Assembly: GCA_964200075.2 (NCBI GenBank)
Contig: CAXNAA020000453.1
Location: forward strand, 1 to 21,222
DNA length: 21,222 bases
Direction of reading: 5' to 3'
Source: Sphacelaria rigidula
Taxonomy: Eukaryota > Phaeophyceae > Sphacelariales
How positions within the stretch are numbered: the first letter of the stretch is position 1; every line of letters begins with the position of its first letter. The notes beneath the pieces are model-generated. The model was not told the origin of the DNA and searched no databases. It saw only the letters and a program-made list of their open reading frames with translations. Below are positions 11,501-19,733 of this stretch, piece after piece. The translations under genes and the position numbers were made by a program.

Positions 11501-14500
11501 GACAGTGGCCTCTCGCGGCGGGAGAAGTTGGGCTATTTGACCAGGTGCAAGGCGCCACGACCCCGTCGCGGGAGAGAGCGGCAGGTCGTGCAACAATACA
11601 CCGCCTGCCAGCGCGCTCGGAGCCACAGCGATCCATTCGTCGTTTCGCTCCTTCCACCTACCGTCCTCGTGGCCATCGGCACAACCGTGATCTACTCCGC
11701 TCTCTTTCCTCTCTTCCACACCACCTTGGGGTGACGGGGTCGCTGAGGGGAAGGTCTCCTCCGCCATTGAACGCTGGGTTGCGCCCGCGCCATGGAATAT
11801 CGACGTACGCTCTATCGTAGACCCGCCCGGCGGTAGACCGGAGACGGATTGTAGTAACGGCCACGGTGCCAGGTCCACGCGAGAAATTTTCATTGCCGCC
11901 CAATCACATGATAGAAGGGTCTCCTTCGACATACCCCGTCGCAACACCACAGCGTTGATACATCTGGAGTGATAGTGGCGCGGAATGTGGAACGTACTCG
12001 GGGTCATGATAGCGATGATGGGAGAACGGAAAGCATCAAGATGTCAGCAACCTGCAAGCACAGTGACAGCAAACAGTTTGATTTTCGACGCCGAACCGAA
12101 CAAAGCATACATCCCGTAGTCCTGATATGCACGCGTTTGAGAGTCGCTCTGATGATATCGCCATCGAAGCAGTACCATTCCTTGCCAAAACAAGCAAACA
12201 ACCAGTGGCAATCAACACACTGCCGCAGTGGGTTTACCGGTTTCGGCCGAAAAACTCCGTCAACCTTCCCAGTTCATCTCGGTCCGACCGCCTAAAAGCC
12301 TCACACATGGGTCATACAGCCACCCTTGATACACCACAGTCGCCCCCTGATACCTGATTAGTTGGGCATTGACCGCGGGCGCTCGTGTCTGCTCTCCCCA
12401 CATCAAAGACAAAAACTCCTTGAAGCGTTGTTGCAGCCACGGGTTCGAATCGCTTCCGATGCTCCTCGGGAACCGAGGAACCACCTTGGCACTGAAACCC
12501 CAAACGTTATGCTTTCCCATGAGTGGAGGCGCCAGCGGTACGCCCGCAGTTGCCTCGAACACGCCAAGGGCCCGGGCTGGGGGTAATCGTCTGTTGCCGC
12601 CCCCTCGATCGTTCTTGCCGTGCACTGAGCAAGCATCGGTTGCGCCCAAGACGTCGTTTGGCAGTCTTCGCAAGTCTCCATCGAGCTGGGCTGACGCGTC
12701 GAGCAACCATCGTCCAATGAGATCGGGCATGGTGGACGTCAAGCTCCCGTCTAGAAGGCCGTCGCTGGAAACATGAGGGAGGGGGGTGATGCAAGGCGCT
12801 CGTGATGTTAGCCGCTGCAGAATACGTGCCAGGTACCATTCTTTCATTGTATCAGTGGCCCCGGTGCTGTAAGATAGTCAGCATCGGACCTACTCTTGTT
12901 TGGTGGGAAACGACTCTTAAACCGTCACAAGGGATAACAGGTACGCATCTCTAGGTTCTGGCTATTTAGTGTTTCCTCTACATCAAAGCAATCCCATTCG
13001 TTTCTTGCGAGTATTTGCGTAGCGGGTTCTCAAATCCTGTGTTTCACGGCCGAAAAACCGTTTTTGGACCAACTGAGCTTAACGACGCGTTAAAATGAAC
13101 GTTATTTTCCGCTGCATTCTACTAACAACACGGTCTTGGTGAAAACAATTATGGAACCGGTGGCTTCTGCACACGGTACCGTCGGAGTATTTTTTACACG
13201 CGGCCCATATTGGAATAAATGCCCGCTCCTGCACAACCGTAACGGATACAAGTCGGGTTCTTGTGTACTCGCGTACATAAAGCGGTGACAGAGGAAACAC
13301 GACGCACCATCCTGGCGTTTCCTTACCGTTCCCCTCGCGCTCATGTGACAGTTCGAAACACGTGACGCTAAGCGTGCTTTGCACGCACAGTTTGAACGAG
13401 TCACGACGGGTCATCCCCTGTTGATTCGTCCTCGGGTCCGTACTGATTCGCGTGCAGTAATGCATATGCAGCGAGCGCAGTAAGCGTACATGGGTACATT
13501 CAAAAACTATTGACTCAAAAACGATGACTGTGGCGAAAAAATCAGTGGCGTAACCCCAGTTGCCCAATCGTATCAGAATGGACGTCAAAGATTGATACAA
13601 AAAAAAGGTATCTTTTACCGGTGATGTATCAAAATGAATCCAAAAGCTTGGCACAAAAACGTAATTCTCTGGCTGGTGACTATGCTAACGACCACCGGGT
13701 AAGTTGCGAAGACCAAAATTCTGACTGCATGAGACGTGTACCTTGGGGAAACATCCTCCCACATCGGCTCCGAGCCCCTGTACACCTGTAACACCAACCG
13801 AGCGTTGGCCTGAATCATCTCGGACAATGGTCGGTACCCCTCCATGGGGTAGCGAAATGGCGATCGCCCAATATTGATGACCATGGACTCGCCACTGACG
13901 CAGCTGAGGGCAGGCATGAGCCCCTCCCATCGACGCTTCCGCCGGTCAGGATTGGTACCCGGGTCACCGAGCACGACCCGAGGGGAGAGCCCCCAGGCCG
14001 CCCCATCCCTCGGAACGCATACACCCATCTCCTTCACGAGAACAAGCTCGCTGCAATGAGCCTGTTTCCCGCCAGCGCCGCCACTGTTGCGGTCCCCATG
14101 GCGTCCTCGCTTTCCTCCTGCCGTGAGCACGACGACCTGGAGCCACAGTCATTTTCAATACGCGGTGACGTCATCATCCATTCGACGAACCCCAGACTCG
14201 TCGCTTCCCGAAACGAAACAAGTGCATTCGTATGGTAGCGCGGTTGACATAAAATCTATCAGCGGCGCTCTTGATCATGCACGCGGTACGAGCTGGGGCA
14301 GCTTAAAAGCGGCTAAAAGTTGCCCACATCACAGCTTTCCCAGTTTCCCGAATGCACCCGACGCAAGCATATATATCACTGTGAACTGCAGACCCGCGAT
14401 CTGTGGAGGCAAAGAGGTGCCCGTCTCAGGTGTTTTGTATGACCTTTTCAAGTAGAACAGGGCTTGATCACAACCGCTAGGAGGAAAAAGTGCGCAGAGA

Positions 14501-17500
14501 ATGTCGAGACCAGAATAAGGGCACTAAAACAATCACGTCGGACCTGATTGTTGCTGCACAAAGACCGTTGGCACACAAACAAGTATGATGTTTCACCATA
14601 AGCACGCCGTCTGCGACGAAACCCGGCACACATGTGTAGCATGTTACATCATGTACCGTAGGCCACCCTCGAGTAGGCCATGAGGTGCCGGTCCCAATCG
14701 AAATCAAAAGTCTACACTAGCCAAGTTCGTGTCTATGTCATATCGAGTAATTTGGATCTGCTACTGCAAGCTGTACGTTCGGTGCCGCCACGCCGACAAT
14801 ATTTCCGTGATGCAGGTGACTAAATAAACAAGCGTTCGATAAAAAATGAGGCTTCGTACCTTCCGCTTCTTCTCACGGCATCTACGCGCGCGTCGTCTCG
14901 AAGAGCACATAAGTGGAAATTCGATCCACGTACTGAATGGAATTGCGCGAATGCGCCCTCCTAATCCTTGTCAAACTTGTATCGATAAAACGGGGGTCGT
15001 GACATGTCCAAGTAGAATCAAATGTTACGACGCAAAAACAGAAACAAAAAAATGCCCAACCGGCAACACACACAAAATAAAAACGGCAGAAGTAGCACGA
15101 CTGGAGGTATCGTCGACAGCGGATGTGAGCCACGTTTGTGTAGCGTTTCCTTCTGCGTTTCCTTCTATAGGGTCGCATGCCGGGTTGTGGTTGATATGCT
15201 GCGCTACAGAGGGTGAGGGGGGGGGTGCCCCGCATCGAACATGATACCAAAAGGTAGTATCTTTTACATGACCCGGAGGTAGGAGCTAGGAATTGCTTCA
15301 GACGGAAATCTGAAATCGGGCAAATCTCATCCGCTAAAACACAACACAATGAAAAGGCATTCCCTGAGATCGCGAGTCGTAGTCATGTTGAGGGACTTAC
15401 TTCATCGTACATAGTGCCATTCAAACGAACCGTCAAAGTTGAACAGGGACACACTGACCTTACACTTTTGCGGATCTGCTCCTTTCACTAGCTCCCGTAG
15501 CACGCATCGCGCAGCATCATGGCGTGGTGGTTCGGGACACGTGGTGAATACCAGCCCTACTGCCACATATGACTCAGACCGCGGCACGGGTGCCCACGCC
15601 CACATCGCCTCTCCCGCCGGCCCCGATTGACCCCATAGCGCCGGCGGAAGGGGTACCGGGTCAAACCTTGCAGGCGTTTGTAACGCGGGGTGCTCCCACG
15701 CTGTGAGACACCGCTTGTGGATGGATCCGCGCTCGATGAGCGTGCCGCGGCTGCCGCCACCGCAGGGCTCCTTGGCCTCACCCTCCACTCTATCAATGCT
15801 GTTGTTTTCAACACTACGCGACAAAAACACCGCCGTACCGAGAGGAACCTGACCGGCAGGCAGCAATGGCTCACACACGGTAAGGGTCGATGGGCTGGAG
15901 CCCGTTTTTATCTCGCGTTCGACTGAAATGCCAGCGACAGCGGATGGTGAAACATCGCCCGACCACAGTCGACGTAGTCGGCGGGCGAAAATCAACAGCG
16001 GTCGGGCAACTGGTTCCGCGAGCCTCGCGGCGTACTCTGCAGCCATGAGGACTTCGAGTCGCCGGAGTCGAGGCAGCGTTGGCACTTGAAGACCTTCCAT
16101 CGTTCCAAGCACGATCATCGCGTGTCTCGCTCGGAAAGGAGGCAGCCGGGTCTGAGCACACGTCACGGGCGTTGAGCGCAAGCTGTAAAGACCCATGCGA
16201 CCCACGCGGTCGCCGCGGAAGAAGCGGGGGTTCGAGAACGCGCTCTTTATGCTCAGCACATGACCTTGCGTCGACGAACTCGACGTTCCATCAGCGTCAA
16301 TGCCGGAACCATCTCTCATGAGCCCGGCACCGACGCCAGCACTGTCGTCCATTTGCACACCATGAGGAAGGTGCTGTTCGCCACTCCCCGGAGTACAGGT
16401 AAGCAGGGACTCCCCGGAGCGACGAGCGACAATCTTCAAGGTCATCCATCGACCCCGAAAAGCAGCGGATACCGGGAGTTTGTATTCAAACCCGCCGGGA
16501 CCGTCAATGACGACATGCAACACGGACGAGTCGGCGTCATCAGCCTGAGCGGAAGCAGCCGCGTCGTTTTCTGCTTCGCCGGCCAGGTTTCCTCCATTGT
16601 CGATGTCCTGCCGCTCGGCTCTGCACGGTAAAGTCGATAGATACACATCGAACTCTCCAAGAACGACACCCCATCGCCAATTCTTCGCACCCGATAATGC
16701 ACCACCACCCCCGGATCTGCTGGCGATGGACGAGCCATCAACACGCCCATTCGACGTTTCTACGAGGCTCGGTGCGGCTGGAACGAACAACTCGATCACA
16801 AAAGTAATGTCGTCAGCATTCCCAACCTCCACGCTGCGCGTCAGTAAACTGCGCACCGGCCGCTGGCTACTGAGTTTCGGGATAACAAAGCGTGACGAAC
16901 CTTCAGTGCCTACAACATCTGCTGCCGCTGCCCTGGCGTAAACAGAGCGTGATAGTGGATCTGTCTCTGAGTAGGGCCCTTTTTTGTACAAGCCGCGGTC
17001 ATACATCTCAGTGACGTCGATGCTGTGTCTTGATTTCGGCCCAACCTCGGCATAATCCGTGCCGACCAGAATCTCCTTGCATGTGGTGTGTTGTACAGGA
17101 GGACCACCACCGCCGTTAGCGCTGTTGCTTGTTGACGCCGAACTAGGCACGCGCAGAGAGTCGATGAACACACAGCGTTCCGGGCCAACCGCCATCCTGA
17201 CAAAAGGGCACGTGTCCTGCTCCAGTCGCTCCAAAAAGAAGGTGTCAGGATCGACCGCCGAACGCTGGGATACCCAGCCTTCAGCGGTGCGAAGTCGCGA
17301 AAGGCCGCCTGAAGTACGCTCGAACTACCGATGGGTTTGAAATATAGAGAGCAGAAGCAACAGAAATGGATACACACGGCGGTCGCCTATGGGTAAGCAG
17401 ACAAAACCACGAGCGTACGCATGTGTACACAACGAATGCACAGACTAGCAGAGGAGAGTGCGCAGTGAACATGTCTTGACGTCCGTAGAATCGGCATCAA

Positions 17501-18334
17501 AGGTAGCCACTGACACTCTCTGTTCCATTATCACGTTTGTGCACGTCGCCCTATACGCACAGGGGGCGAACCGCAACGCCAAAACGTGTGGTGTAAGACA
17601 GGCCGCGCGAACAAAAATATGAAAATTCAGCGGTGGCCGCCTACCTGTGAAATCTGTAGCACTGTTCCTGTCACGAAGAACTCGACGATGGGAGACGACG
17701 GGTCGATAGCAAGGTGGCAGACCAAGCCTTTCGGCGCGATGACGCGCCACCTCCCCGTTTCCCCCCTCCGTGCCTTCATGAATGCCGGGCCGAGGTTTCG
17801 CCCGTTTTGACTGCGGGGAAAATGGCAGAGTATCGAAGGAAAGATTGGCATAACAATAACTAGATCGCACAGTTTTACCGCCGGATATCTTCGCTGGACA
17901 CAAGCTGACACCAATCACAAATCGGAACGCAGACGCCCACCCCATACGTGGACATGCACCAGATCTATGCCGCCGCACCCCATCGTACGTGTGCCACGCA
18001 TGTGCAAGAATGACGTGTCGGGGTTGGTCAGATCGCCAGGTGTTTCCCATGTCGCTTCACCAGCAGAGCGCCGACTCTTGTCCCGGTGACGCCAGAAAAC
18101 CCGAAAAGTCCCGGTCTCTATCCTAGCTAGTATTGCCGCCTGCGATTGTGCATTGTAGCTCGATAAAATGTACGCCTTATGTGTTGCTTCGATGCCACAT
18201 GAGAGGTTTGTGAACTCTCATCCCCCCCGCTGCGCTGCCAAGAGGCTTTCCGGGTCTTCGGTGCCTACCATCATCGCAAATCCGACGACGCCGGAACCCC
18301 GCATCGCCGAGATACCACGGTTTGGGGGAGTCAT
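5443..18334 (-). CDS. Giant HECT-type E3 ubiquitin ligase, multi-exon gene (whole locus)
   Basis: A minus-strand gene assembled from exons at 18334-18269, 18139-17919, 17810-17645, 17264-15411, 14400-14333, 14196-14137, 14050-13784, 12866-12354, 11963-9472, 9134-8831, 7615-7360, 7002-6776, 5927-5771 and a final exon near 5523. The product should accept ubiquitin from an E2 onto a catalytic Cys and pass it to substrates. The HECT domain is C-terminal, as in all HECT ligases, and its wording (DAGGPYRESF, NREKWVPNP, LGRLMGVAIRSRQPL, DSYLPVAHTCFWSLELPRYS) is closest to the large HERC/HECTD4-like group rather than NEDD4. Upstream lie a Vps62/VPS13-like segment and a SPRY-like segment, likely substrate or lipid/protein recognition modules. 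All splice phases from 12866 to 5771 agree. Uncertain points are the true start, the 15.4-14.4 kb junction (it could be two genes), and the C-terminal exon. The coding sum before the last exon is 6,651 nt. Confidence 0.85.
5771..5927 (-). CDS. HECT domain exon (C-lobe with catalytic cysteine)
   Basis: A 157-nt exon, acceptor cttcaattcaatgggcag and donor AACCGCCAG|GTATGT, phase 2 in and 0 out. It reads FTWGRSRLPMNASQF, FKLQAF, then DSYLPVAHTCFWSLELPRYS. The Cys of HTCF (codon 5812-5810, about residue 2204 of the model) is the ubiquitin-accepting residue. LPRYS corresponds to the L-P-x-Y-S element that follows it in all HECT enzymes. The core catalytic motif is intact, so the ligase is predicted to be active. 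Confidence 0.95.
5928..6775 (-). other. HECT-gene intron (848 nt)
   Basis: Bounded by GTGTGA and caatgggcag on the minus strand; splicing restores SLFLR-FTWGRSRLP. Nothing convincing is seen inside on either strand. Confidence 0.85.
6776..7002 (-). CDS. HECT domain exon (end of N-lobe)
   Basis: A 227-nt exon, acceptor gtggttgttttgctcag and donor TTCTTGAG|GTGTGA. It reads VEAIRRGMASVVPCHLLRLF, SWDELEVLVCG, VDIDLLEACTEY, DPHITAFWDVL and SAKEQSLFLR. The family pattern is I-x-x-G-(x)n-F-x-x-x-EL-x-x-[LM][IV]CG-(x)n-[VI]D[IV]-x-x-L-x-x-x-T-x-Y, and all elements are present. It ends in phase 2, and the next exon's first base A completes Arg, giving FLRFTWGRSRLP. Confidence 0.94.
7360..7615 (-). 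CDS. HECT domain exon (N-lobe, E2-facing part)
   Basis: A 256-nt exon, acceptor gttttcttgaccag and donor CACGTGCCG|GTATGG. One base completes the Gly codon from the previous exon, giving SPITG-DDLEAIDCALTKSL. It carries VTTEEEFREL, FEVVTVDGRRVEL, VTLENRIELAEM and KMQEFHVP. These match the HECT stretch that runs from the DLE-x-[IV]D helix to the ENR-x-E[YL] helix. It ends in phase 0. Confidence 0.93.
7616..8830 (-). other. Largest HECT-gene intron (1,215 nt)
   Basis: Bounded by GTAAGT at the 5' end and gttttcttgaccag at the 3' end on the minus strand; joining across it restores the HECT sequence SPITG-DDLEAID. It contains strong G-rich tracts on the plus strand (7666-7683 and 7913-7936), so the pre-mRNA has C-rich runs. 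No coding segment inside is convincing. Confidence 0.85.
7913..7936 (+). repeat. G-rich tract (quadruplex-capable)
   Basis: Runs of G separated by single A within a HECT-gene intron; at least four runs of three or more G within 24 bases. A second such tract is at 7666-7683. On the transcript (minus strand) these are C-rich. Confidence 0.6.
8831..9134 (-). CDS. HECT domain exon (N-lobe)
   Basis: A 304-nt exon, acceptor gtgtgctcaag and donor ACGGG|GTAAGT, phase 1 in and 2 out. The split Gly joins DAGG to PYRESFAVYCAELQ. It continues LPLLVRCPNA, INREKWVPNP, EMLSFLGRLMGVAIRSRQPL and LPSIVWKQLV, all standard HECT N-lobe landmarks in the HERC-type wording. A Ser4/Gly5 stretch (VIGSSSSGGGGGSSR) is inserted between WVPNP and the LGRLMG helix, where family members usually have a short acidic or polar loop. 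Confidence 0.95.
9472..11963 (-). CDS. Largest exon: central region and start of HECT domain
   Basis: An exon of 2,492 nt (about 830 codons), acceptor cactatcactccag and donor GCCGGGG|GTACGT, phase 2 in and phase 1 out. It opens with MSKETLLSCDW and DLAPWPLLQSVSGLPPG, then long Gly/Glu/Ser-rich regions and an Ala run (AAAATVAAGAAGAAAAA near 10820-10870, coded by GCN/CAG-type repeats). A middle block has RYRCIATATTPAGWISERGR preceded by GRIPCGTVVPYDRAVIY, resembling the R-x-R-x(n)-GW[IV]S barrel repeats of giant signalling proteins. The final 150 residues have LPYVDFSQ, LKLELWHAEL, and then the start of the HECT N-lobe, FGQAFRALREAP-(x)n-RLRPGEALYTTVFVGE, ending DAGG. The gene's internal ATG at 12007 is not the start: it lies in the intron just upstream of the acceptor. 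Confidence 0.9.
10817..10871. repeat. Imperfect CTG/CAG trinucleotide repeat in coding exon
   Basis: A plus-strand run of CTG with CTC interruptions, then GGCGGCAGCAGC. On the coding minus strand it gives an Ala/Gly/Val-rich stretch in the large exon. The repeat keeps the reading frame, and length variation between strains would be expected. Confidence 0.75.
12354..12866 (-). CDS. HECT gene exon with WGF motif
   Basis: A 513-nt exon with acceptor gctgactatcttacag and donor CTAATCAG|GTATCA, phase 2 at both ends. It begins in a helical stretch, TDTMKEWYLARILQRLTS, and later has KHNVWGFSAKVVPRFP. That resembles the N-x-WG-[FY]-x-[FV]-x-V-x-P motif seen in large ZZ/HECT proteins (inference from the motif only). 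It then has a helix NPWLQQRFKEFLSLMWGEQ. The join to the next exon restores QLI-RCINAVVLRRGMSKETLLS across a 390-nt intron with agreeing phase, which confirms that both belong to one transcript. The middle is low-complexity, rich in Gly and Arg. Confidence 0.8.
12867..13783 (-). other. Intron between SPRY-like and WGF exons
   Basis: About 0.9 kb of AT-richer sequence with a long but unrecognised minus-strand open frame (13654-13079) whose composition is intron-like. The left and right borders are the GTGTAC/GTACAG donor region and the acceptor gactatcttacag. Confidence 0.6.
13784..14050 (-). CDS. SPRY-like exon of the HECT gene
   Basis: Exon with acceptor gctcattgcag, reading ELVLVKEMGVCVPRDG and later MPALSC, SGESMVINIGRSPFRYP and EGYRPL. 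The sequence PALS-x(6)-[IV]NIG-x-x-PF-x-[YF]-P-x-EG[YF]-x-PL is the characteristic C-terminal end of SPRY/B30.2 domains, which occur in HERC1-type ligases and many other E3s as protein-binding modules. The exon ends either at TTACAG|GTGTAC (13786, phase 0) or two bases later at GT|GTACAG (13784, phase 2). The second fits the next exon, which needs one base to complete Val. The N-terminal half of the SPRY fold is not clearly visible, perhaps because upstream exon borders are uncertain. Confidence 0.7.
14137..14196 (-). CDS. Candidate 60-nt exon leading into the SPRY-like segment
   Basis: Open frame reading LGFVEWMMTSPRIENDCGS, flanked by an AG after a T-rich stretch (cttgtttcgtttcgggaagcgacgag) and the donor CTCCAG|GTCGTC. 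The phases fit the exon before (phase 2) and the exon after: AG plus C gives Ser across an 86-nt intron. It is also possible that the reading frame simply runs on from an acceptor at gctcacggcag without this intron. The evidence is phase fit and composition only. Confidence 0.3.
14333..14400 (-). CDS. Candidate short exon before the SPRY-like segment
   Basis: An exon probably starts at 14400, because the preceding cacctctttgcctccacag is the best acceptor in the region between 15.4 and 14.0 kb. In phase 0 it reads IAGLQFTVIYMLASGAFGKL and can leave by a phase-2 donor at GGAAAGCT|GTGATG. In phase 1 it instead reads RGSAVHSDIYACVGCIRETG and stays open for 31 codons to TAA. The phase depends on how the upstream exon ends, so the reading frame here is not settled. 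Confidence 0.3.
14401..15401 (-). other. Probable intron or intergenic gap between the Vps62-like and SPRY-like parts
   Basis: About 1 kb without convincing coding sequence. The left edge is a consensus GTAAGT at 15400-15395 and the right edge a good acceptor ending at 14401. It contains poly-A-rich and G-rich runs. Whether it is one intron or a boundary between two genes depends on the TGA at 15404-15402. Confidence 0.5.
15411..17264 (-). CDS. Large exon: N-terminal region of HECT gene with a Vps62/VPS13-like segment
   Basis: This 618-codon open exon follows an acceptor at ggtatcccag. The N-terminal part (FVRMAVGPERCVFIDSL) is unassigned. Its middle has a pattern like a concanavalin-type sandwich (WRWGVVLGEFDVYL, then RGRWMTLKIVARRSGE) and Ser/Gly-rich linkers. 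The C-terminal 60 residues, AMWAWAPVPRSESYVAVG, then PEPP and AARCVLRELVKGAD, match the W-x-P-x-x-P-x-x-[FY]-V-x-[LV]-G repeat of Vps62/DUF946-type and plant VPS13 proteins. That family resemblance is from memory of the motif. The frame ends in TGA at 15404-15402, directly before a consensus GTAAGT donor. I place the exon end at the alternative donor TAT|GTACGA (15411), phase 0. If the TGA is the true stop, this would be the 3' end of a separate gene. Confidence 0.75.
17645..17810 (-). CDS. Internal exon of the HECT gene
   Basis: A 166-nt exon with strong edges: acceptor gccattttccccgcag and donor ATTTCACAG|GTAGGC. It begins with one base of a split codon and ends in phase 0. The translation includes GRWRVIAPKGLVCHLAID and IVEFFVTGTVLQISQ, which read like beta strands. 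It joins in phase to the next exon (RSAVDPDTFFLERLEQD) across a 380-nt intron. The domain is not recognised. Confidence 0.6.
17919..18139 (-). CDS. Candidate upstream exon of the HECT gene
   Basis: Open stretch of 73 codons beginning AAILARIETGTFRVFWRH and ending VWGGRLRSD, with mixed hydrophobic and charged composition typical of real coding DNA. The acceptor is cacaatcgcag (weak pyrimidine tract). The donor I prefer is GATTT|GTGATT, phase 2, which leads across a 108-nt intron with a good tract (gccattttccccgcag) to the next exon, whose first base completes the codon. No family is recognised; the aromatic and basic pattern could be part of a beta-sandwich. It was too frame-interrupted upstream to appear as one long ORF. 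Confidence 0.45.
18269..18334 (-). CDS. Candidate 5' exon of the HECT gene (possible start)
   Basis: Short minus-strand reading frame starting at ATG 18334, with an in-frame TAA just upstream. It runs 22 codons (ends SGVVGFAMM) to a possible donor ATG|GTAGGC in phase 0. The next exon (acceptor CGCAG before 18139) also starts in phase 0. Read without splicing, the frame continues through 12 more sensible-looking codons to a TGA at 18220-18218 and then stays open into the next exon. No domain is recognised. It may be the first exon, part of a longer N-terminal coding stretch, or chance. Confidence 0.3.
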
Positions 18335-18710
18335 TCGATCCCATCGCCACCGTTTTTTTTACATATTATTTTCTCCGAGCTGATGACAGTTATCACGATT
18401 TGAATCATGTGAAGATTGGGTAGATATTGGGTTGGGGAATTCGTATCTTCAAGTTCATGACATTTGGAAGGCCGGTGATTGGTCGAGGTAATTTTTCGCC
18501 GTCAGCACCACTGCCATGGCCTCATATAATAACCCGGTTTTGCGACCTTTTCCTGTTGTCCATGGTGGTCCATACGATACCGTGTACCAGTATGCAACTA
18601 TTGGACAGGTATTGCGGGGGGGATTTGCTGATGATACAATTTTTTAGCTGTATAGCGTGAACCAGCTCGTCGTTGTCCCAATACCTCAGAGCATCGCACC
18701 GAAATCCCTG

Positions 18711-18731
18711 GTACCGTACCGTACCGTGCCG
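18711..18731. repeat. Short GTACC pentamer repeat
   Basis: About four copies of a GTACC/GTGCC pentamer in tandem (ggtaccgtaccgtaccgtgc). Simple repeat. Confidence 0.6.
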
Positions 18732-19365
18732 TAGAAATACGCGCGCTTTTGTCGCTATGACCAACTACATTCGATCTGCAATTATACGGTTCAAAATGAT
18801 AAATTCCATTAACCTTGACAGTGTACAAGTCCCAACACAGCTGTTCGCGTAGATACAGGATAGAAAGCATCGTGTCAACAGCTTTTTGATCTCCTGCTTG
18901 AGCTTCGGTGCCGACCGCTCCTTCACCTTCTTCGTGAGTATTTCTACAATCGGTGGTCAGTCATGCTGACGCTGGATTCCGCGAGAGTGGTTTCAGTGAG
19001 GTGAACTCAGCCGAGCGCTGCCCCACGTGAAATATCGGGTTTGCTAGAGCAGTGCAGACAAGTATTCGCGTACCAGAAGTTCCCGGCCGATCGTGCCGTT
19101 GCAAGTCCGATTCCTCCCCCCGCTCCATGCACTAATCATTGTTGTGGAATAGTCAGTAGACACCGTCAGACACTTGTTCTGTCCCTTGCTTAGTAAGCGA
19201 GTCCTGCATCCCGTACGAACGAATCAGTGGATGATGCTGGCTGCACGAGTATGACGTACAAAAAATATACGACGTATCTTTCTCGTAACTTCCTGCGCGT
19301 CTGCTGCTGACGCAGGAGTGTCATATTTTAAGCTCGACGCCCCGGATATACCGGCAGGCTTTCAA

Positions 19366-19389
19366 ATATATATATATATATATATATAT
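19366..19389. repeat. AT dinucleotide microsatellite
   Basis: Twelve uninterrupted AT units immediately before the first copy of the 335-bp repeat. Confidence 0.95.
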
Positions 19390-19391
19390 CC

Positions 19392-19733
19392 ATCATTTCG
19401 CATTTTTCACCACTTTTGCCGAGTTTTCTCTGACAGCAAGGCATTTTATCCCGCGCTTTCTTTTGCATCGCACGAAGAAGGCGCAGCGGTAAATTACAGT
19501 TCAGGTTTGGGTGTCATCTGATACCTGTGGCGCGTGTTCTGGCCACCGAAAGTCGCTCAAACTGGCCATTTTTCGCGGGGTGTCGATCCCGAACCATAAT
19601 AGCCTTTTCAAGATCATGGAAAGCTCCAAACAGGAACCAAAACCACAAAAGCCTGTTGATGATCATGGAAATCGTCAAACGGGATTACTTTTGGCGGGAT
19701 TTTTCTTTCCCGTGTTTCTCTTTGTCGCGTTCT
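19392..19733. repeat. Dispersed repeat, copy 1
   Basis: Direct copy of 20308-20641 at an offset of 916 bases, from atcatttcgcatttttcacc to gtttctctttgtcgcgttc. The copies share long near-identical blocks (for example gtgtcatctgatacctgtgg and ccgaaagtcgctcaaactgg). Small indels, such as cgcgtgttctgg against cgtgttctgg, break any shared reading frame. Inside it, two related sub-units start at 19601 and 19650 (agccttttcaagatcatgga and agcctgttgatgatcatgga), a 49-bp period. Confidence 0.88.

Larger units (their letters stand above)
18340..19390. other. Gene-poor stretch upstream of the HECT gene
   Basis: No convincing gene. It should hold the HECT promoter if the gene starts near 18334. I see no clear TATA box or other core element. 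A minus-strand open frame at 18870-18598 is not recognised. Confidence 0.4.

Noticed and set aside
11143-11820. 225-codon plus-strand open frame
   Set aside because: It lies entirely antisense to the GC-rich 830-codon HECT-gene exon and has Pro/Arg/Ser-rich text typical of a shadow frame.
11964-12007. ATG at 12007 as start of a 911-residue protein
   Set aside because: The acceptor cactatcactccag at 11964 and matching phase with the 12354 donor show that this part is intron and the exon is internal.
13079-13654. 191-codon minus-strand open frame
   Set aside because: It falls between two well-supported exons; the translation is Cys/Phe/Arg-rich, intron-like, and no acceptor/donor pair brings it into the gene in phase convincingly.
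14882-15349. 155-codon minus-strand open frame
   Set aside because: Within the 15.4-14.4 kb gap; Cys/Tyr/Phe-rich stretches such as FCFCFCVV come from A-rich DNA and look non-coding.
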